From Tenebrio molitor (lineage: Eukaryota; Arthropoda; Insecta; Coleoptera; Tenebrionidae): a DNA stretch of 64,000 nucleotides. Under the pieces are notes generated by a model. The model was not told where the DNA came from, did no database searches, and saw only the letters and a program-made list of their open reading frames with translations. Every line of letters starts with the position of its first letter. Position 1 is the stretch's first letter. Below are positions 55,961-64,000 of this stretch, in pieces. The translations under genes and the position numbers were made by a program. The DNA is taken from positions 3,100,001 to 3,164,000 of the forward strand of contig NC_091051.1 of the NCBI RefSeq assembly GCF_963966145.1, in the 5' to 3' direction.

Positions 55961-57769
55961 TTTTCAAAACCGACATTCCTAATATTACTAACAGTACCTG
56001 TTGTATCGTCACACATCGTCACACGCACAAACATTTCTCTGCTTCAGCGTTCACCTTGGCAAAACTATGATTAATTCAAAAAACACCTGGACTGTCAAAA
56101 ACGAAACAATAAACAATCACTATTGGGTTAGGTTCGTTCGCTAGTTATTTTCATATGATCACGTTGGTATTTACGATTTTCCAAATTATTAATTTAATAT
56201 TGACAAATAAATCGCAAATTTAATCGTATTTAATCGAGTATGGTGCACAATCGACAACAATTATTGGTGATTGTTCTTTCTCTTCGTCTTTCGGGCGTGT
56301 AAAAATGAATTCACCAATGAGTGAAAAATGGAACACGCCATTTTGTCGAATATTTGTTTTTGAAATTCCCTGCACTTGTACCGAAAGTTTTCGCAAACTT
56401 TGAGTCGCCTTCACAGCACCGTTTTGCAGGAATCAGTTGGAAATGATAATTTCGCTTTCTACACGACGCGTAAATTGGATTGTGGAAGTGTGGCAACGTT
56501 GAGATCAGCTGAGCAAGTGAAACGGAGTTGTGGCTGTAATTGTCTGCATTAGAGTTACGTTGCAAGACCTCTTTTTGTTTTCGTTGTTCTCATTGTGTGT
56601 GAAAATGAGAAATAACAATTTATAACAAAATACCGTGACACAAATGATGTCAAATTATGCATTGACGTTTCCGTATACCAACACCAACCTATGAAAATGG
56701 TTACAGCGTTGTCACGTTGAATCAGAGAGAGGAGAATATTAACGTTAATAACGCATAATATTTATTTTGTAATAGTTACATGTGCAATACAAGTTTAGTT
56801 TTTATCGAGATTTACATCACATGGAGTTCTAATTGCTGCATTTCCCTTTAAAAATGTTTAAAATCAAAACATGACCCAAATTTATTTTGTTACTAGATTT
56901 GACATAAGTACACTCTAGTAGAAAAATTTGTACACACAAGTACAATCAAAATAAAAAGTGTATTCATAATTTTGACAGTTTCTTCTTCAATTTATCATAA
57001 ACCCTTTTAAGTCTCTAAAACCCAAAACTGTTTCATTCGAAAACTAAGCTCTAAATACAGCCAGAAAAAAATCTTTCTTTCCTTCTGATTCTGTTCTCTC
57101 TCTCGACAATATTTGATTCAGACATTCTTATATTTTGAGTCTTCAAAGAAGTCCTAACGGTCCGAAAAACAGAAAATTTCTGTTAGTTACCTGGTTGAGG
57201 TCCACAACCACTAGCAAGAGTCACTAAAGAAGTTTCTCCTACTGATTTTATTTTTCCAATCAGAAATTTTCTCCAAATGATATCTCCTATTTAGACCCCC
57301 TTTTCTTCAATCAATCTCAGTCTTTTTAAATCAATTTTTTTAAACGCCAACCGACCACCAACAACTCTTTTCATTCCCAACGAACATCATTCTTATCTTT
57401 ATTACTGTTTCTTTGTCCTACTGCTTTCACCCAGTCGTAACAACATTCATGACTCATGACGCTTCTCCATCATCAGAAATGTTCTTCACTTGAATTTCAC
57501 CAAGACGTATAAAATTCTTCCTCCTCTGTGATTCGGGCTTCTGGGCCGAAACAGAGCGGATCCAGTGTAATATTTCGGATACTGCTGCCCGATGTCGTCT
57601 CTGACGGATCTGATCTAAATTAGTTAAATTTGCATGGAATTTCTCACACCACCACTCCATGACCAACAGCTTGTTTCGTATTGGTGAATTGTCAGTTGTT
57701 TGATAAATATGTATACCTAGCACTGAATAATTTAATCTACATTTTAAATCAGTATCGGAAATTTTCTTT
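55961..57769. other. Intergenic spacer
   Basis: AT-rich. An 89-codon minus-strand frame at 57454-57723 reads like a protein fragment (basic, with Trp-rich start) but has no homologue I recognise and no splice context, so it is not called as a gene. Confidence 0.4.
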
Positions 57770-58060
57770 TTTAATGAGGTCGGTGCGGATGTTTCGACGC
57801 GCTTCTTAGGACCCCCAGAATAATTACCTTTCTTATTTCCGCCGAATTAATAACTCCTCATTTAAATTCGTGGCACGCTTCGGAGACGATTCCGTTGCAT
57901 CTTTAATTATCGCTTTGGAAGTCTCGCGAAAAATGACACGTGCGCTTGGCCGATCGCACTTACAATTCAATTAGGCACAAATCGGGCGATGATCATCATC
58001 ATCAAGGTGTTTGCAAACCGTGACCTCGAAACGTGTTGCAATCGACAACATTATCTGGCA
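57770..58060. other. Second CpG-richer island upstream of the maltases
   Basis: About 290 bases with CpG-bearing words (cgacgcgcttc, gtggcacgcttcggagacg) mixed with homeodomain-type sites (taattatc, caattaggc). It is candidate regulatory DNA by composition only. Confidence 0.35.
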
Positions 58061-58301
58061 GGCGGCGCTCCACAAACAAATTAAAACCGTCAAGTTCAAG
58101 GACGCTCAAATTTGTCCTTTCACCCTTCCATGCACTCTTTGTTTAACGACCGTTTTTTCATAAAGACTCCATTATGTGGGACGTCTGTTTGTCCGAAGAT
58201 CGAATTACCGCCATTTAGTTCAACACTGAAGAGGACATTGTTGGTCCTGTCAAGCTCTAAGAACCGAACCTATTGTGCTTTTTTTCCTTTAGTCACTCCA
58301 A

Positions 58302-60177
58302 ATAAAAGTATTGTTTCTACCTCTAACTTTTTTTTTCTTAGTCGATTGTTTAGTCAAAACCGATTGGGATTGGTGGAAACACACCACTTTCTACCACATC
58401 TACGTAAAATCTTTCAAAGATAGCAACAACGACGGGATCGGAGACTTGCAAGGAATAATCCAGAAACTGGATCACTTTTGTGACGCTGGAGTCGAAGCGA
58501 TTTGGTTGTCGCCCATTTTCCAGTCGCCAAAAATGGACCAAGGGTACGATATCAGCAACTACATGGATATAGATCCAGATTACGGTACCATCGACGACTT
58601 GAAACAATTAATAGATGAGGCGCACGAAAAAGGAGTCAAACTCCTTCTAGATTTTGTACCCAACCACACCAGCGACCAACACCAGTGGTTCAAAGATTCG
58701 GTCAATGGAGTCGATCAGTACCGCGACTTCTACATCTGGGCGGAGCCTAGAATAGATGCAGAAGGGAACAAACTCCCTCCCAATAATTGGGTAAGTCACA
58801 ACTCGAGTTGTCTTCTTGTGTAGTGTGTCGTAGATCAGTGTGTTCAATCACTGTGCTTGGACCTGGAACGACAAGCGCCAACAGTACTACTTCCACCAGT
58901 TCGATCCGTCCCAACCTGACTTAAACTTCCACAACCCCAAAGTAGTGGAAGAGATGGATGTAAGTCTAGTACTGGGGTCTCTACTCTTGATTGATTCACT
59001 TCTAGAAAGTACTGCTGTTTTGGTTGGACTATGGAGTCGACGGATTCAGAGTAGACGCAATACCGTACTTGGTCGAACACAAAGACTTGCCAGACGAGCC
59101 TCTGTCACACCTTCCAGGCCACAAACCGACCGACTACGAGTACCTCGACCACATCTACTCCAAAGACCAGCCCGAGTCGTACCAGATGATGCACCACTGG
59201 AGGACCTTACTCGACGACTACACCCGCAAGCACGGCGGCACCGCTAGGATTCTCATGACCGAAGCATACACCACCGTTGCCAACACCATGCTCTACTTCG
59301 GCACCCCAGATGGTACCAAGCTCGGAGCGCACTTCACCTTCAATTTTTTCCTAGTGGGTGATGCGAACAGTACCGCCAGCGCCCAAGACATCGTCGACTC
59401 GATCAATAAATGGTTGGACAACATCCCCGAAATCTACACCTCCAATTGGGTACTGAGCAATCACGACAACCACAGAGTGGCGACCAGATGTGGTCCTGGA
59501 AACGTCGACGGGTTCAATATGTTGATCGCGATCCTTCCGGGGATCGATATCACCTACTACGGGGAGGAGATAGGGCAGGAGAACGGGGAGGTGTCCTACG
59601 AGGAGAATCAAGACTTGAAAGTGAAACATTTCGGGATGTTTTGGGAGTTTTGTAGGGATTTCGAACGGACGCCGTTCCAGTGGGACGATACTGTCAATGC
59701 TGGGTTTAATGATGGGGGGAAGACTTGGTTGCCTGTCAGTAGGAAGTACAAAGAAAATAACTTGAAGAAGCAGAAAGAGAGTGAAGGGTTGAGTCACTAC
59801 AAAGTCTACAGAGAGTTGAGGAAGATCAGAAAGGATCCAGTTTTGAGTTTTGGGGGTTGTAGAGTTAGAGCGATTGGGAGGGATGTTATAGTGGTCAAGA
59901 GGAAGTATCGAGAGTCCTCGATTGTTCTGGTTTTCAATAAAGGAAGCCAGGGCTGTGTGGTCAATGTTTCCGAAGATGTAGAAGTACCAAATTCTGTCAA
60001 ACTAACCAGTACTGATTCTTCTAGAACTTTAGGGTAACTAAAGCTTCAGAAGTCTTCTGAGAATCACAGTTCTGTTGTAGATCTGCTATAGATCCGGCTA
60101 ATTTGGTACTACAAGCCCATGAAGCTCTAGTACTATCTTGTTGGAAAGTACATGTACCTGTATGCAGTACCGAATAA
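58302..60177 (+). pseudogene. GH13 alpha-glucosidase (maltase), upstream copy, start codon apparently lost
   Basis: Four exons in frame: 58302-58790, 58834-58959, 59006-60033, 60081-60177, about 579 residues. The barrel is complete, with nucleophile Asp in DGFRVDAIPYL, acid/base Glu in LMTEAY and Asp in NHDNHR. The signal-like segment KVLFLPLTFFFLVDC precedes DWDWWKH, but the codon where ATG is expected reads ATA (58302-58304), and an in-frame TAG lies at 58290. The usual YPRSF near the start is YVKSF. Either a point mutation has destroyed the start, or an unseen first exon splices to an acceptor near 58292 or 58341, or the assembly has an error. Intron positions match those of the intact maltase at 60558-62422. 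Maltases cleave terminal alpha-1,4-glucose in the midgut. Confidence 0.7.
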
Positions 60178-60557
60178 ACGATTTCTGGTATTTCTTTTTG
60201 TAATTTGCGCAAAATGTTCGTCATTGAAACACCAAGAGAGAGATGTTATTAAGGATTATTATTTCTAACCACTTGATAGTCCTGATAATAACTTTGTAGA
60301 CCAGTATACTCGTGCACAGTTGCCATCTTCATCATGTAGATAAAACGTTAATTAAAATAGTACCATTGACTCATTGCAGTGCATAAACTAGATTAAAAAG
60401 AAATAATCGCACCACTGATAAATTCTATTTTTCAACGAATTGAGCTGAGTGGCGGCGTAAACTAAACACTCAAGGTTTCAGTATTATTTTCCTATTATCT
60501 GTAATTGCCAACTATATAAACATCCGCGAACATTAAATCCTAACAGTACTCATCAAA
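60178..60557 (+). promoter_or_regulatory. Promoter region of the downstream maltase
   Basis: TATATAAA at 60513-60520 is about 40 bases upstream of the ATG at 60558, and an aacagtactcatcaaa leader lies between. An AATAAA overlapping the stop of the upstream maltase (60174-60179) ends the previous unit. No other gene. Confidence 0.65.
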
Positions 60558-62422
60558 ATGCGTCTAGAAACACTCGCGACACTTTTATCGGTTTGTTCTT
60601 TGGCCGCTTGCGGTACCACCCCAAAAGAAGAGGACCCAGATTGGTGGAAACACGCCACATTCTACCAGATCTATCCCAGATCTTTCCAAGACAGTACCAA
60701 CGATGGAATTGGCGACCTTCAAGGTATAATCGACAAAATTGATTTGTTTCCGGACGCTGGAGTCGACGCTGTGTGGCTGTCACCAATCTTCGACTCACCA
60801 CAAGTTGATCAAGGGTACGACATCAGCAACTACACCGATATAGACAGCGATTACGGTACTATCGAAGATCTGCAAAAACTAGTCGAAGAGGCGAACGCTC
60901 GAGGAGTCAAAGTGATCCTAGATTTCGTCCCTAACCACACCAGTGACAAGCACCAGTGGTTCATAGATTCAGTCAATGGAGTTGAAGAGTACCGGGACTA
61001 CTATATTTGGGCAAACGCAAAAACTGGCGACGACGGTGAAAGATTGCCCCCAAATAATTGGGTAAGTTGGGAGTGAAACCTTTTGGTACGTACTGTAGTA
61101 CTTGCGTAGATCAGCATGTTCAAAAACTCCGCTTGGACTTGGAACGAAGAGAGACAACAGTACTACTTGCACCAGTTCGCGTCAGCTCAACCCGATTTGA
61201 ACTACCGCAACCCTAAAGTAGTCGAAGCGATGAAGGTACGATAGTCTAGTGGTACTACTTGACCTAACGAGACGATTTTAGGATGTTTTGAGATTCTGGC
61301 TCGACCGTGGAATCGACGGGTTCAGAATCGATGCAGTACCTTACTTGTTTGAAGACCCAGACCTGCAAGACGAACCTCTCTCGAACAGTACCGGGTACAA
61401 CTCAACCGACTACGAGTACCTCGATCACATCTACACCAAAGACCTCTACGACACCTTCGACATGATCTACCAGTGGAGACAAGTGGTCGACGACTACACC
61501 AAAGAGAACGGTGGAAGTACTAGAGTACTGATGACAGAAGCGTACACAGATGCAGACAAAATAATGCTCTATTACGGTACTGCTGATGGTAGCAGACTCG
61601 GCGCTCACTTTACCTTCAACTTCAATCTAATCACCGACATCAACATCAACTCCACTGCTGAAGATATTGCATCATCTATCAACAAATGGTTGGATGGTAT
61701 TCCCGAGATCTACACTTCTAATTGGGTACTAGGAAACCATGACAATCACAGAGTGGCTACACGACTCGGTCCCGGAAACATCGACGGTTTGAACATGGTG
61801 AAAGCGCTACTCCCCGGAGTCGCGGTAACTTACAACGGCGAAGAAATCGGACAAGAAGACGGAGAAGTATCGTACGAAGAAGGACAAGATCCCAGTGCTC
61901 GAGATCCTGCGATTTTCGACCAAGTGAGCAGAGATTTCGAACGGACGCCGTACCAATGGGACGAATCAGTCAACGCCGGATTCAACACCGGAGCCAAGCC
62001 TTGGCTGCCAGTCAGCGAAAAATACCTAGAGACCAACTTGCAGGACGAGAAGGAGTCGAACGGATCCAGTCACTACAAAGTGTACCAAGCCCTTGCAAAA
62101 ATCCGATCCGACCCTATCTTGGTTTCTGGCGATGTGGAAGTCAAAGCAGTTGACGAGTACACACTTCTGGTCAAGAGGAGTAACGAAGAAGCTTCACTGG
62201 TGGTGGTGTTCAACGTGGGAGACGCTGAGGTTACCGTAGATGTTTCAGCAGATGTCGCAGAAGACAATAGTGTCAAGATTGCAAGTGTTGACTCTTCCAG
62301 GGAGGCGGGGTAAGCAGCAAACGAAAAATTTTGGCAAGGTTCTACTGGATTTTTATAGGTCAGTAGTGGATCCTGCTAGTTTGAAACTGGACGCCCATGA
62401 AGCTTTGGTCATAGCTTCGTAG
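60558..62422 (+). CDS. GH13 alpha-glucosidase (maltase), secreted
   Basis: Four exons: 60558-61061, 61110-61235, 61282-62309, 62359-62422, giving 573 residues, typical of insect maltases. A signal peptide (MRLETLATLLSVCSLAACG) is followed by the GH13 (alpha/beta)8 barrel: FYQIYPRSFQDS, GIGDLQGI, DFVPNHTSDKH, nucleophile Asp about 227 in DGFRIDAVPYL, acid/base Glu about 296 in LMTEAY, and the transition-state Asp in NHDNHR. A beta-sandwich end follows. It hydrolyses terminal alpha-1,4 glucosidic bonds of maltose and sucrose-like sugars in the gut. The last small exon adds the VDPASLKLDAHEALVIAS tail. It is tandem with the damaged copy upstream; AATAAA at about 62482. Confidence 0.96.
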
Positions 62423-64000
62423 ATAGTGACAGCGGAAACGTGTTTGTAATAGTCGAGATGTAAGATTATGTGAGAAGTTTTCAATAAAGTGACAAATTAG
62501 AAAAAAGTTGTATGTTTCTTTGTATGTTTGTGCACCTGTGTAACCTTAAGTACTGAAGCGATTTCGACGGGACTTTCACCAATGGGTAGCACAGTTATCA
62601 AGCAGTGTCACAAGATATGTTACGTCACGATTTTTCTTTTCTGACTTTGTTAAAAAAAATCATTTGTTATTTTTGTCGTGGTCGGGTTTTTTCGGTTTTT
62701 AAATTACTCTCGTCTGTTCGCCTGTTTCGTAACTAGATTTTTTTGTTGATTTGTTTATCGTGGGGCGTCCATTTTATTCAGTGAAGGTAATGAATCGAAG
62801 GGATGGAAATTGTGGGATTTTAAATAATAAATTGAGCAATTTATTGTGTGGATTGTCAATAAGGCCGTTCCGGCGTGTGCGGCGGTTAGTGCTCAACTCC
62901 TCTCCGTCCCTAAGTGGGTCTGAAGACCTTAACTGCGACCTCAGTGTGCGAAATCCCTTTATAAATTAGTATGCGGTCGAAGAGCACACTAATCTATCCT
63001 GGACAATGCGGATGAGGCAGTGTTTACTTTGCGGTCCTGCGTCTAAGACCCCGAATAGTCCGGGTCTGTTAGGCCGAGATTGACGAGTTACATTAGCAAA
63101 TGGCCGCCCCCCAGCCCCCGACAGATGCTCTCGGACAATGGAATTTCTCACTGACAAGACACCAGAGTAGAACCTGCCGCCCCTAGTTTGACCCGGGGTG
63201 ACCAGCGCCACGTTCCGGATTTAATCATTCCCTGGACCACTCTGCTCCCGTTTCGATCTTGTTTGACCCGACCTTTGACCGCGGCCATTCATACGGCCGC
63301 CGTAATTGAGTTTTTGTCGGCGGTGATAAAAGTTTTATGGGGGGACTTCCAGGGGGAGCGCGAATAACAAGCACATAATAACGCACTTCTACGGTTTTTA
63401 TTAGCTTGCACGGCGCTCTATAATGTGGAAAGAATATGTGAGGAAACAAATCCGTGTTGTTGGGATTTTTATAGGACATCTGTGATTCCATAAGAATAAA
63501 GCGCGCCGTCGGTGAGCGAGTAAGGACGACCGGACCAATAGTTGCCGAGGTGGTAATCCGGACGGAGATCCTCTGTCACATTGTTTGGAGTCGTAGCCGG
63601 AGATACAGCGCGACCAGGCTCACGGAGGAATCAGAAACGCAAATGATCGACGCAAATACCACGCGAGCCCCATTCATTAACTCTTTAACACCGAAAACTC
63701 TTCCCGAACAAGTTTCTACCTCCATTTAGAACCCAACGAGATATAAACAACAGTAAAAGTGAACGGAAAAAACAGATTGCTATAATTTCAAAGCAGAGAA
63801 AGTGGAGGAAAAAAAAACGAAGAGGAAAGAGGCAACAAAAGAAGAAAATTTATTTTGATCTCCTTGATCAATCTGTAAGATTATTCTTTCATATCTCATT
63901 TATGGCGACAAAAACTAAAATTGGAATAGGTAGATAAGAAAACAATTATTAAAATACAAAAGTAAGTCTTGATAAGTAAAAATAACGCGAAAATTCCAGA
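62423..64000. other. 3' flank of the maltase and a CpG-rich island to the window end
   Basis: The maltase polyadenylation signal (about 62482) is followed by plain AT-rich DNA. From about 62860 to 63700 the sequence becomes CpG-rich with long unique stretches, in the manner of the 54960-55960 island. Frames here are short and overlapping; no protein was recognised. The last 250 bases are purine- and A-rich. Confidence 0.45.

Noticed and set aside
57454..57723. Minus-strand 89-codon frame as a gene
   Set aside because: It looks somewhat protein-like but has no recognisable homologue, promoter or splice context. It is left uncalled.
1..64000. CRISPR arrays, operons, tRNA or rRNA genes
   Set aside because: The window is eukaryotic. 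No direct-repeat/spacer array, tRNA cloverleaf or rRNA sequence was recognised on either strand by eye.

Overview
The window is a stretch of insect nuclear genome, most likely from a beetle and plausibly a darkling beetle. All genes are eukaryotic and split by very short GT-AG introns, mostly 42-60 nt, lying in AT-rich DNA. The protein set (an Ir76b-like chemoreceptor, NRF-6-like acyltransferases, ZAD zinc finger, maltases) is insect-like. The species assignment is inference from compact introns and gene style; no species-diagnostic marker was found. Exon coordinates were worked out by hand from reading frames and splice sites.

Region 1 (1-17 kb) carries minus-strand genes: the 5' end of one NRF-6-like acyltransferase cut by the window edge, a complete tandem paralogue (747-3261), an ionotropic receptor that looks like the Ir76b co-receptor (4054-6522), a satellite with a three-monomer higher-order repeat (about 7.3-9.5 kb), a third and more diverged NRF-6-like gene (9990-12895), and BBS7, a BBSome subunit (13629-16556).

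Region 2 (17-23.4 kb) is gene-poor. It holds a duplicated pair of tiny secreted-peptide genes with near-identical promoters, a broken Crypton-like recombinase fragment, and several palindromic or dispersed repeats.

Region 3 (23.4-32.3 kb) contains two tandem plus-strand paralogues of 1164 and 1142 residues. Each has one uninterrupted coding exon and a probable 5' noncoding exon. I do not recognise the family; it is the best candidate here for an undescribed gene family.

Region 4 (32.6-49.9 kb) is a dense housekeeping block: TOLLIP (-), MED25 (+), CHMP2A (-), V-ATPase subunit A (+), a coiled-coil ORF (-), a ZAD/C2H2 factor (+), SAS10/UTP3 (-) and CLASRP (+). Several neighbours are divergent and share 0.2-1 kb promoter intervals; others are convergent and nearly touch.

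Region 5 (50-64 kb) is sparse. It has two damaged copies of an unrecognised small secreted protein, palindromic elements with a shared core, GC- and CpG-rich noncoding islands that could be regulatory DNA of a gene outside the window, and two tandem GH13 maltases. The upstream maltase appears to have lost its ATG; the downstream one is intact.

Across the gene-bearing parts the tetramer GTAC is strikingly frequent, up to about four times random by hand count, and it also appears in many 5' splice sites. It is nearly absent from the satellite.
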